Virus record (IMG/VR): IMGVR_UViG_3300029787_000120
Span: 1 to 40,152 of that record
Length of the DNA stretch: 40,152 nucleotides
Strand: one strand, 5' to 3'
From: a virus
How positions within the stretch are numbered: the first letter of the stretch is position 1; every line of letters starts with the position of its first letter. A program made the position numbers and the translations under genes. A model generated the notes under the pieces. The model saw only the letters and a program-made list of their open reading frames with translations, did no database searches and was not told the DNA's origin. Below, piece by piece: positions 28,364 through 35,912 of this stretch.

Positions 28364-30846
28364 CTTATCCCTCTTAATTTATTCTCAAGCTCAAGCAGTT
28401 TAAGATCTGCATTTTGTCTTAATCTATCTATTGCTACACCAAGTTTATCATCAGCTATTTGTTTTTGCACACTTAGTCTATCTTGTTGTATTTCGCTATC
28501 CATGATTTTTTCTTGCTGTCTTTGGTTTTGTTTTGCAACAAATTGTTCAGATTCCATGTCAAGTTCTTTATCACGCAAGTCTAATTCACGCTTTCTAATA
28601 TCCACTAATGGATCTTCACTGCCTCCCATACCAATAGATTGTAAAAACTCACTAGCTAGTTGTGCCATTATCTGTGAGCTAAATTGTTCAATAATCATTT
28701 GAATCTGTTGTTGTATAGCTGACGCTTCCTGTGGAGACACTTGTTGCATTTGTGCTTGTATTTGCTGTATTTGTTGTTGCATTTCGGATGGCATTTGTTC
28801 TTGTGCCATTTGCATAGCCATAAATTGTAAATGTTGCATACAATGCGAAATTATTAATGCTTGCACTTGTGGACTTTGTTTTACGATATCGGTCAAAAAT
28901 AAACTTTTGTGCGCATCTAGATGAGCTTGGTGGTTCTGCTCTGCAAACGCTTGGGCAGGTTGACCTAGTAACAAACCAGCGTTTTCTTGTCCTGCATCAA
29001 TAGGTTTTGGTGTGTTGTCTGCTGGCGGTTGTAATAGTGCATCTACGTTATCAACACCTAAAGCTGCATACATTCTTCTATAGGCCTCATAAATGCCTGT
29101 CGGACCGTGGATTTCTGGGTTTGATTGCACCATTTGTAATAACTCTTGAGCCAGCGTCACTCTTTGGCTTTGTGAAAAAATATTAGGATCTGAGATAGGA
29201 ATGATATCTACTCTGTCATCAAAATCCATTTGTTTGACTTCTTGAGCTCCGCTACCAACTTGATAATTGTAAACAGGAGGCAAATACTCGCTGAATACTT
29301 TAGCCAACAAACCAAACTCAATTCTTTGTGCGTAGTGTAATCTTTTGTGGATTGCGCTCATAACTTTAGTGCCACGCTCAAGTAAAGCAACAGTTGTACC
29401 AACAGGCATGGCTTGGTTCATATCACCAACATTCATATCAGCTATGGCCGCAAATCTTTTACCAGAGTCAACCAAAATACCTAAAAGTTGCATTAATACA
29501 TTGCTTGGCTCTTTTATTGGCAGAGGTATTAGATTTTCTCGTAAAGAACCACCTGTGGTATCAATATCCCTAAACTCACCAGGTTGTAGTGGATCGTCCT
29601 CATCTCTTATGCGCATGCCTCTTGCTTTAAAACCAGCAGGAAGGTTCGCTAACGTACCAGCATCTATCAACTGTCTAAGAATGGAAGTTGACGCTTTTGA
29701 CAGCCCACCAATCATGTGTGACAGACCTAGGCCGTAAAACCCTAAGCCCGGTAAAAACTTATATTGAACAAAATAATTAATTTTATTTTTAAGGGTGTCA
29801 TTTTCTCTATAGTTTCTACGGATTGAGAGTATTTTTTGTGAATCTTCCTCGATGGTTACAATATATGGCAGTTTAAGTCCTGTTGGCGCACCTTGCGCAT
29901 CAAGATCCTCAAAACCTTCTATATCAAGCACTGTATGCACTTCGTAAACCGTTCTATTTCTATTCTCCTTATAACTTGGTGAAATGCCTTGGATGTCATC
30001 TATTGCCTCAGATATTTCGTCCATATCTTCGCTATATGATCCTGAGCCTATGTCTACGTTTGCATAAAAACCAGAAACCTGTTGTTTTTTAATTTCATTA
30101 GCAGACATGCTTATAGAGTGTGTAATTCTTTCAGCTGAACTAATATCTGTTGCCTCATAGGGAACTATAAGATCCTCAGGAGCTACAAACTTAGCTACTG
30201 CTCTGTTTAACACAAAATCATAATATATTTTTTTAAAACAAGAGCCAGCAAGCGGTAAATAAAACAACATTTGATCTAGCTCAGGATCATATTCGTCCAT
30301 CTCGTTCATAATGTAATAGTTCATAAATTCTTGAACACGCTCTGCTTGACTTTCAGTTTCTATAGTTCTAGCACCAACTATTTCTGTTTTTACTGGACCT
30401 TTTGCTGGCAACATTTCTTTATAAGCTTGTGCTTGAAACTGCGTGACTGCCTCAGCTAAGATAGGATGCACGACGCCAGATGAGCCTTCAAAGGGTTGCG
30501 ATCTGGTATCGTCAAACTTCATGCCTAGGTATTTCAAACCATCTGTATAGGTTTTTTCCCACTCAGCTCTAGATTGTTTGTCAGAATCTATTGCATCTAA
30601 AAGATCATTAGATATTTTTTCTAAGGTGTTAATATCTATAAAATCTACTAAATTAGCATCAAAACTCATCTGTGGTTGTGTTGGCACTTGAATTTCATCA
30701 TCTAGCAAGATCTGTTCATCATTTACCAACACCTGTGCTGCTGCTTGTATTTGCTCGTCTCTAGTGGTGTCAGGTATGACATTCACTGCTGACCCTTGTA
30801 CTTTCACATCTGGATCATTATTAGTGCCTAATTTGTCTATAGCCAT
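28360..30846 (-). CDS. Portal protein, 828 aa
   Basis: The order terminase–portal–scaffold–capsid and the size fit a P22-like portal. Conserved stretches include DLLDAIDSDKQSRAEWEKTY, GSSGVVHPILAEAVTQFQAQ, PLAGSCFKKIYYD, FVAPEDLIVPYEATDIS (typical of portals with the 'APED.ivp' motif) and GLGLSHMIGGLSKASTSILR (the helix lining the channel). After about residue 620 a long Gln/Met-rich helical segment (QMPSEMQQQIQQIQAQMQQV) resembles the C-terminal barrel of P22-type portals, and the tail carries a further coiled coil. The ring would form the DNA channel at one capsid vertex and dock terminase and adaptors. The start is the first in-frame ATG after the small gene at 30848. Confidence 0.9.
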   Translation of the reverse strand: MAIDKLGTNNDPDVKVQGSAVNVIPDTTRDEQIQAAAQVLVNDEQILLDDEIQVPTQPQMSFDANLVDFIDINTLEKISNDLLDAIDSDKQSRAEWEKTYTDGLKYLGMKFDDTRSQPFEGSSGVVHPILAEAVTQFQAQAYKEMLPAKGPVKTEIVGARTIETESQAERVQEFMNYYIMNEMDEYDPELDQMLFYLPLAGSCFKKIYYDFVLNRAVAKFVAPEDLIVPYEATDISSAERITHSISMSANEIKKQQVSGFYANVDIGSGSYSEDMDEISEAIDDIQGISPSYKENRNRTVYEVHTVLDIEGFEDLDAQGAPTGLKLPYIVTIEEDSQKILSIRRNYRENDTLKNKINYFVQYKFLPGLGFYGLGLSHMIGGLSKASTSILRQLIDAGTLANLPAGFKARGMRIRDEDDPLQPGEFRDIDTTGGSLRENLIPLPIKEPSNVLMQLLGILVDSGKRFAAIADMNVGDMNQAMPVGTTVALLERGTKVMSAIHKRLHYAQRIEFGLLAKVFSEYLPPVYNYQVGSGAQEVKQMDFDDRVDIIPISDPNIFSQSQRVTLAQELLQMVQSNPEIHGPTGIYEAYRRMYAALGVDNVDALLQPPADNTPKPIDAGQENAGLLLGQPAQAFAEQNHQAHLDAHKSLFLTDIVKQSPQVQALIISHCMQHLQFMAMQMAQEQMPSEMQQQIQQIQAQMQQVSPQEASAIQQQIQMIIEQFSSQIMAQLASEFLQSIGMGGSEDPLVDIRKRELDLRDKELDMESEQFVAKQNQRQQEKIMDSEIQQDRLSVQKQIADDKLGVAIDRLRQNADLKLLELENKLRGIR

Positions 30847-30847
30847 A

Positions 30848-31069
30848 TTAATGTATTACCTTATTTTTCAGATTTTCTTTTAAATCTATTTCTGTGCCTA
30901 TAATAGCTTCTAATTCACCATCAAGCAAAAGACCATGGTATTCAGCTATGAGCTTTGCTGACTCTAAGGTAGGAGCATGTATTAATGGCCCAATATATTC
31001 TGTGCCATCCCACAAAAACTTAGTTGCATAAGTTTTTAATAATAAATTGTCCTGTTCTTCCTTAATAAT
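30848..31069 (-). CDS. Small protein with non-AUG start (or −1 extension of terminase), about 74 aa
   Basis: Between terminase and portal the minus strand holds an uninterrupted frame (from 31075 down to TAA at 30848–30850) whose product KTYATKFLWDGTEYIGPLIH is clearly protein-like, followed by a Glu/Leu-rich helix (LESAKLIAEYHGLLLDGELE). No ATG or GTG exists in this frame. The most plausible starts are ATT codons at 31069 or 31066 preceded by GAGGTG. The frame is −1 relative to the terminase gene and overlaps its last 11 codons, so a −1 frameshift that extends terminase is an alternative; I see no classical slippery heptamer. Function unknown. Confidence 0.5.
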   Translation of the reverse strand: MIKEEQDNLLLKTYATKFLWDGTEYIGPLIHAPTLESAKLIAEYHGLLLDGELEAIIGTEIDLKENLKNKVIH

Positions 31070-32520
31070 TTCACCTCATCTTGGTAATCCTCATATAAAG
31101 ATATGAAGCCACCTTGCCTAAATCTCATCAAAGCCATTGTAGCACTATCACAATAGTCGTCATAATCACCAAAAGGAAAGGACGCCATCTCTTCAATAAC
31201 CTCCTCTGCAAAATCCGCTTCTGGTGCCCAAACCATACCTGATTCAAATATAGGTGCAACACTATTCATTCGTGCTATTTTGTCTTGTCCTCTGCTTGGA
31301 GTATAAGAGGTTACAGGTATGCCCATACGTCTTAATTCGTGTGTGAGCGGCGTCCCAGATGCTTTTGCCTCGATTAACACACAATCTGGTTCCCAATACC
31401 TATATTCTTCTAATGCTAGTTTTTTTAACTCTGGAAAGTCGCACCTTACTCTTTTGGCATCTAAAAGTATTATTTCATCGTTGTTTTCATCGCCACGATT
31501 AAATATTGCCCATGTTGTTATGGCAGAATAGTCAGCTGTTTCTTTTTTAGAAAAAGCCGTATCGTAACTTTGTATAACATAACTATAAGCTGGGACATCT
31601 TCATCTTCCCACCGATTCCACCATTCTCTTTTAACAATAGATCCCTCCTCAGCTGTTGGGTTTTGCATCCACTGACTGTTCCATTTAGATATAGGTAATG
31701 ATGCTTTAACGCCTAATAATTCTTCTTTTTTCCAAAACTCAGGCCATAATGGCTGCTCTGAATCTGGCATAATTGCAGGAAATTCAACAACCTCCCATTT
31801 GTCTGCATTTTCTTCGCCTTGTTTATTTAAAACTTTGCCTACCAAATCTTTGGTGCTCCATCTAGTCATTACTATTACTATGATCCCACCCGGTTGTAAA
31901 CGCTGTCTTGGTCCAGATGTATACCACTCGTATGCTGATTCTAATGCTTTGGGAGAAAGCGCGTCCTGTTCAGAATGAGGATCATCTATTATAAGTAAGT
32001 CAGCACCACGTCCTGTAATAGCACCACCAACACCAGCAGCAAAAAACTCACCCTCTTGGTTACTTGTCCAACGCCCAGCTGATTTGTTGTCTGCTTGTAA
32101 TTTAAGTTCAGGAAAAATATGTTGATACTCGGTGCTATCAATGATGTTTCTTACCTTTCTACCAAACCTTACTGCAAGTTCAGCTGTGTGAGTGGTTTGT
32201 ATTATTTTTAAATTACCTCTTCTGCCCATCATCCAAGCAGGAAAAAAGGTTGATGCAAACTCTGACTTGGAGTGTCTTGGCGGTAAACAAACAATTAATC
32301 TTTTAAGTTTGCCATCAGCTATATTGTTAAATTTATTAGCAATAATTTTATGATGCCTGCCTTCAATAAAGTCTGGCCACATGTGTTTTATGAAACTAAT
32401 AAAGTCACTTTGACAACCGTCTTGTTTTTCTAGTTGATCGTATCTTTGTACTAGGGCTACTGCCTCAGCTTTATCTTGTTCAGATAAAATATCAAAATCT
32501 TTGAATGATACATCTTTCAT
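31036..32520 (-). CDS. terL: Terminase large subunit
   Basis: ATPase motifs: Walker A-like PPRHSKS (residues 80–86), Walker B LLIIDD (175–180) followed by PHSE, coupling motif VMTRW (228–231). Nuclease motifs: Asp320 (SYDTAFS), Glu384 (VLIEAKASG) and Asp458 (DYCDSATMAL), the RNase H-like acidic triad. The ATG at 32520 is chosen because it overlaps the TGA of the 34-aa frame upstream (ATGA); a TTG six codons upstream would also be in frame. It cuts concatemers and pumps DNA through the portal. No convincing small terminase subunit is seen in the window. The GRRGN and R-H-S-K-S Walker A variant are as in other marine phages. Confidence 0.95.
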   Translation of the reverse strand: MKDVSFKDFDILSEQDKAEAVALVQRYDQLEKQDGCQSDFISFIKHMWPDFIEGRHHKIIANKFNNIADGKLKRLIVCLPPRHSKSEFASTFFPAWMMGRRGNLKIIQTTHTAELAVRFGRKVRNIIDSTEYQHIFPELKLQADNKSAGRWTSNQEGEFFAAGVGGAITGRGADLLIIDDPHSEQDALSPKALESAYEWYTSGPRQRLQPGGIIVIVMTRWSTKDLVGKVLNKQGEENADKWEVVEFPAIMPDSEQPLWPEFWKKEELLGVKASLPISKWNSQWMQNPTAEEGSIVKREWWNRWEDEDVPAYSYVIQSYDTAFSKKETADYSAITTWAIFNRGDENNDEIILLDAKRVRCDFPELKKLALEEYRYWEPDCVLIEAKASGTPLTHELRRMGIPVTSYTPSRGQDKIARMNSVAPIFESGMVWAPEADFAEEVIEEMASFPFGDYDDYCDSATMALMRFRQGGFISLYEDYQDEVKLLRKNRTIYY

Positions 32521-32621
32521 AAACGAGCTGAGAAACAAGGTAGCGACGATATTTTTTGCAACTCAGCTCTAAGCTTTTTACGCCTAGCTGTAGTATTACA
32601 TACTGTTATACTTCGTGCCAT
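32517..32621 (-). CDS. Tiny basic protein, 34 aa, coupled to terL
   Basis: An ATG at 32621, within the last codons of the lysozyme gene, opens a frame reading MARSITVCNTTARRKKLRAE and then LQKISSLPCFSARL, ending in a TGA that overlaps the terL ATG (ATGA). Such a coupling overlap is the same junction used across this operon and is hard to explain otherwise. It is Arg/Lys-rich with two Cys. Function is unknown; I considered a small terminase remnant but see no helix-turn-helix. Confidence 0.5.
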   Translation of the reverse strand: MARSITVCNTTARRKKLRAELQKISSLPCFSARL

Positions 32622-33088
32622 TCCTTGCCTTCAAATAATAAAGCTTCTGCCTCTCTTCTCCTTACCAAACCTTCCAAAACTACTTTTTCACCGTTTACAG
32701 TCGCTTTATTCCAAAGCTTCATGCGTTTTGGCACCTCATCATATTTTTGTTCATTTAAAAATCTTATTGCTGAACTACCTTTTGCTGCATTAGGACCTAT
32801 GTTAAAACACCACGCAACAAGCGCTGAAAACTGATTTTCGCTTAGATTAACATTAACCATGTTGTTTATGTATGATTCATACTCATGGAGCTCTTCTGCT
32901 AATAGCTTGTCTGCATCTTCTAAAGTTATTTTCATACCGTCTTTAACTGGCTTACCTTTATACCTAGTTGATCCGTACCCTATTGTGGGCACATTAGCGG
33001 CACACCGATAACTTACAGCCATGTCACCGTCAGTAGGACACCCTTCGAACTTCTTAATTAATTGTTTTCCTTCCTCTGAAATTTGCAT
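32606..33088 (-). CDS. Endolysin, GH24 (T4-type) lysozyme, 160 aa
   Basis: The ATG at 33088 is chosen because GGGGAG stands eight bases upstream; a longer frame to 33190 lies in the nuclease gene and lacks an SD. The product begins MQISEEGKQLIKKFEGCPTD, with catalytic Glu15. VPTIGYGST (Thr35) and AALVAWCFNIG-type (SALVAWCFNIGP) motifs complete the GH24 lysozyme signature. The usual Asp is replaced by Cys29 (YRCAANVPTIGYG), as in several phage members. No signal peptide or SAR segment is present, so it would depend on a holin to reach the peptidoglycan. It overlaps the tiny gene before terL. Confidence 0.9.
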   Translation of the reverse strand: MQISEEGKQLIKKFEGCPTDGDMAVSYRCAANVPTIGYGSTRYKGKPVKDGMKITLEDADKLLAEELHEYESYINNMVNVNLSENQFSALVAWCFNIGPNAAKGSSAIRFLNEQKYDEVPKRMKLWNKATVNGEKVVLEGLVRRREAEALLFEGKEWHEV

Positions 33089-33089
33089 G

Positions 33090-33485
33090 TTATTCTCCCC
33101 ATTTTGTTGTTTTCTTACCGCCGTCATAATCGACTGCAAGGTTTGCTTCTTTAAGCAAGTCGGCAACATTGCCTTGATCGCAGAATACATCGCCTAAAAC
33201 TCTTCCATATTTATCTGTTCCATAAGATCTTAATGTTATATCACCAACTAACCACTCTTTCAATTTTGCTTTTGCTAACAAGCCAAGCTCCTTTTCTTTA
33301 GTGCGCTCAGGATATCTTTTAATGTTGATCCGGCTTTCTGGAGTGTCGATTTTCGCGATTCGTACAGCTTTGTTGTGTAATTGCACCGAAAAACCAAGAT
33401 CTATAGTCTCAAGACGTATAGTGTCGCCATCGGTGACCGATTTAAGTTTGCATTTATATACAAAAGCTTCTGGTGATTTACTCAT
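33090..33485 (-). CDS. Thermonuclease-like (SNase) protein, 131 aa
   Basis: SNase motifs are intact: Asp19/Asp21 in VTDGDTIRL, Arg42–Asp47–Glu50 in VRIAKIDTPE (spacing R-x4-D-x2-E identical to S. aureus nuclease Arg35/Asp40/Glu43), and Arg95 in DKYGRVLGD (Arg87 equivalent). The enzyme would be a Ca2+-dependent DNase/RNase. There is no signal peptide. It may degrade host nucleic acid or act at release. It overlaps the o-spanin-like gene by eight bases and its stop codon provides part of the lysozyme SD region. Confidence 0.9.
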   Translation of the reverse strand: MSKSPEAFVYKCKLKSVTDGDTIRLETIDLGFSVQLHNKAVRIAKIDTPESRINIKRYPERTKEKELGLLAKAKLKEWLVGDITLRSYGTDKYGRVLGDVFCDQGNVADLLKEANLAVDYDGGKKTTKWGE

Positions 33486-33867
33486 TTTCCTCTCCTTCGT
33501 TTGTTGTTACTTTTCTGTAATAAATAACTACTTCCTTAAGCTCTTTAATATATCTTTTAAGCTCTTGCATATTATATGCCATCAATTCGTAGTCAGGTAC
33601 AGACATAGCCACAAAAACTACTGATCCGTGCTCCTTTTCAATCCGCTCAAGAAATTCATCAATATTCTTTTCAGAGACGACATACCAATAGGGTTCTTGT
33701 AAAGCTACCGCTCGGGGAAGAATTGGCTGCACAATCTTGCGCTCTATTGGCTTGCTTATTACCTCTACTTTTTTAGTCGGTATTAGGCTGCAACTGCAAG
33801 CCATCATCAAGATCGTCGATACTAGCAGTATCTTTTTCAATGCTATCAAATACATCTTTAGTTCCAT
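33478..33867 (-). CDS. Outer-membrane lipoprotein, o-spanin-like (Rz1-type), 129 aa
   Basis: The ATG at 33867 has AAGGG at a good distance. The N-terminus (YLIALKKILLVSTILMMACS) is a lipoprotein signal with Cys24 as lipidation site; the lipobox is atypical (M-M-A-C). About 28 mature residues later there is a Pro/Arg-rich segment (KPIERKIVQPILPRAV), as expected for an o-spanin, and then a further 85-residue folded domain (YWYVVSEKNIDEFLERIEK onward). The start lies out of frame in the end of the preceding i-spanin-like gene (overlap 95 bases), the classical Rz/Rz1 arrangement. The extended C-terminus is unusual for Rz1. Confidence 0.7.
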   Translation of the reverse strand: MELKMYLIALKKILLVSTILMMACSCSLIPTKKVEVISKPIERKIVQPILPRAVALQEPYWYVVSEKNIDEFLERIEKEHGSVVFVAMSVPDYELMAYNMQELKRYIKELKEVVIYYRKVTTNEGEENE

Positions 33868-34168
33868 TGTTTACCCTTGTTTCAATAAGTCCGGGTTTAG
33901 CAATTGCTAATTTGGACAAATTATGTCTTTTAAAAATGTCAAGGTATCTTGACATCTCTAATTCGATTTCTTGGTTCTTAGATTGAAGCTCTAACAAACT
34001 ATTTGTTTGCAATGTAAAATCATCTTGTAAATTCTCAATTGTTGCTTTTTGCTCGGCATCTCTTACAGTGTAAGCGTCATTAAGTGTAGATAATTTACTG
34101 TTTTGCAAATACAAAAAACTACATAACATAATCAATACGCCTACAACCCCTAATAATATTTTACTCAT
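33773..34168 (-). CDS. Inner-membrane i-spanin-like protein (Rz-type), 131 aa
   Basis: One N-terminal membrane segment (ILLGVVGVLIMLCSFLYLQN) without cleavage site, then a periplasmic coiled coil (about residues 25–85: VRDAEQKATIENLQDDFTLQ and LLELQSKNQEIELEMSRYLD). Next comes KPGLIETRVNNGTKDVFDSI, a motif I recall from i-spanin-like proteins of marine phages. Such proteins span the periplasm with an o-spanin to disrupt the outer membrane during lysis. The start overlaps the stop of the cyclase gene by eight bases, and the 3' end contains the start of the lipoprotein gene in another frame. Confidence 0.75.
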   Translation of the reverse strand: MSKILLGVVGVLIMLCSFLYLQNSKLSTLNDAYTVRDAEQKATIENLQDDFTLQTNSLLELQSKNQEIELEMSRYLDIFKRHNLSKLAIAKPGLIETRVNNGTKDVFDSIEKDTASIDDLDDGLQLQPNTD

Positions 34169-35912
34169 CGACTGTCCATATAGTTAGTTTGTCTTTTTTA
34201 CCTTTTACATTTATAGGTTTTAGTAATTTTAATACAATTTTACAATTTTTTGCAGTTTGATCGCCAATTAAGATATCGACACCTACTTCTTTGGTTGCCG
34301 ACTCTAGCCTTGCTGCTGTGTTTACAGGATCTCCGATAGCAGAATAATCAAACCGAGTATCAGATCCCATATTACCTATAACTGCATATCCAGACTGACA
34401 GCCTACGCCTACTGCAACCGGAGTAGATAATGTTTTGTTAAGTTCGCCTATGCCTTTTTGTATATCTATTGCGGCTTGCACCACTTTGGTTTCGTGATCT
34501 TCACAATCCAAGGGTGCTCCAAATATAAACATCCCAGCATCGCCGATAAATTTATCTGTCATGCCACCTAATTTTTGCACTGCGTTTACCTGAACAGTTA
34601 AGGTTTTGTTCATTATTTCAGTAACTTCTTCTGGCGGTAACTTTTCACTTAATGAAGTAAATCCGCGCAAATCGGTGAAAAGATAACTGCAATATTTTTT
34701 TTCGCCACCAAGTTTGAGTGCTTCGGGTGTTTTTTGCAAAATTGCAATCTGTCGTTTGTCTAAATAATGTTCAAATTGTTTTTTAATTTGCTGGCGTAAT
34801 AAATACTCTTTTCTAAAGCGTAAATAGAAAATAACGCTGCCAACAACAAATTCTGATGCTAAAGTCCATGAAAAATCTAGTAAAATGCCGTTTTTTATGC
34901 TGAAAACGCCTAAGAAGCCTGTCAAAGCCATAAAAATCAGTCCGAAGGCTAACGCCTTGGTCATACTAAGATATGCGCATACAAGCGAAACTGTAAGCAC
35001 AAAAATTGTAAAAATTAAAATTTCGGCTGCTAGTGCCCAATCTGGTATTTTTGGTGAGTCTTGAATCAAAATTGACTCAGCTAACGCTGCTTGAACTTTG
35101 TGTGGCCCAAGCAAACCGACAGGGGTTGCGATTTGCGGCATGACACCTGGTGCATCTACAGAAACAAAAACAAACTTACCGTCAACATTCATTTCATCTA
35201 ATGTAGTTTCTGGAGTCTGCACCCAGCTAATCCATTTTCTACCTAAGCGGTCAACATCAACTGGTGGTAAACCTTGCACGGTTATTTGTTGCATACCGTT
35301 TTCATCACCTTTTATTATGTAGGTGTTAGCACCTGCTAAAACCTTTAAGACCTCTGTGCCATAGGATGAGACAAATCCATCTGGTGTTTGCATAAGCAAA
35401 GGTATTCTTCTAACCAAATTATCTATTTCGGTGGGAGCTGATGACAGACCTTGAGGAATATACATGAATAGTTGGCTGTTCGTGACAACTCCCTTTGCCA
35501 TAATACCACTTATATTTTCTCCAAGTAAAACAGTCCCGCTAGTTGGTGGATAAAAACCATTGTCATATTCAAACATAGCCAATACGCTTGGACTATAATT
35601 TAGTGCCTCTAAAAACACGTCATCACCACCAAAACGATCTGCCTGAGGAAAAGATACCACCCAACCAACTCCCAAAGCTCCTGCGTTTAATAAATCTACA
35701 TGTATTTGTGCAAGTTCTTGCCTTGGAAATGGCCAGCCACCGGATTGAAAGATATCCTCTTGAGTAATATTTAGAATAGCAAAATTACCACTTGGCTCAT
35801 ACTCTTTAACAAAAGTATCAAAAGTTTGTAGTTTCAATATCTGTAAAGGATATAACTGAAACAACAGTGGCAACAATAGTATTATAAATACTGTGAATAT
35901 TATCTTTTTCAT
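34161..35912 (-). CDS. CHASE2-domain class III adenylate/guanylate cyclase, 583 aa
   Basis: N-terminal signal-anchor (residues 4–20), a periplasmic CHASE2-like domain (about 30–290, with FDTFVKEYEPSG, VNVDGKFVFVSVDAPG-type strands), three transmembrane helices (about 296–317, 328–346, 355–373), then a class III catalytic domain (about 405–583). Metal-binding Asp414 (LFTDLRGFTSLSEKL) and Asp458 (DKFIGDAGMFIFG) are present, with Lys454 for base recognition, Asn531 and Arg535 (SAIGDPVNTAARLES). The base-selective position is Ser524, where adenylate cyclases have Asp or Thr. All catalytic residues are intact, so a functional cyclase making cAMP (less likely cGMP) in the cytoplasm after a periplasmic cue is expected. 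It overlaps FecR by four bases and the spanin by eight. Confidence 0.9.
   Translation of the reverse strand: MKKIIFTVFIILLLPLLFQLYPLQILKLQTFDTFVKEYEPSGNFAILNITQEDIFQSGGWPFPRQELAQIHVDLLNAGALGVGWVVSFPQADRFGGDDVFLEALNYSPSVLAMFEYDNGFYPPTSGTVLLGENISGIMAKGVVTNSQLFMYIPQGLSSAPTEIDNLVRRIPLLMQTPDGFVSSYGTEVLKVLAGANTYIIKGDENGMQQITVQGLPPVDVDRLGRKWISWVQTPETTLDEMNVDGKFVFVSVDAPGVMPQIATPVGLLGPHKVQAALAESILIQDSPKIPDWALAAEILIFTIFVLTVSLVCAYLSMTKALAFGLIFMALTGFLGVFSIKNGILLDFSWTLASEFVVGSVIFYLRFRKEYLLRQQIKKQFEHYLDKRQIAILQKTPEALKLGGEKKYCSYLFTDLRGFTSLSEKLPPEEVTEIMNKTLTVQVNAVQKLGGMTDKFIGDAGMFIFGAPLDCEDHETKVVQAAIDIQKGIGELNKTLSTPVAVGVGCQSGYAVIGNMGSDTRFDYSAIGDPVNTAARLESATKEVGVDILIGDQTAKNCKIVLKLLKPINVKGKKDKLTIWTVDE

Noticed and set aside
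31036-32520. Programmed −1 frameshift at the end of terL.
   Set aside because: The −1 frame is open, but I found no X-XXY-YYZ slippery heptamer or downstream stem; it is kept only as an alternative for the frame at 30848.
33089-33190. A longer N-terminus for the lysozyme.
   Set aside because: The added 34 residues lie in the nuclease gene, have no SD and are not part of the GH24 fold.
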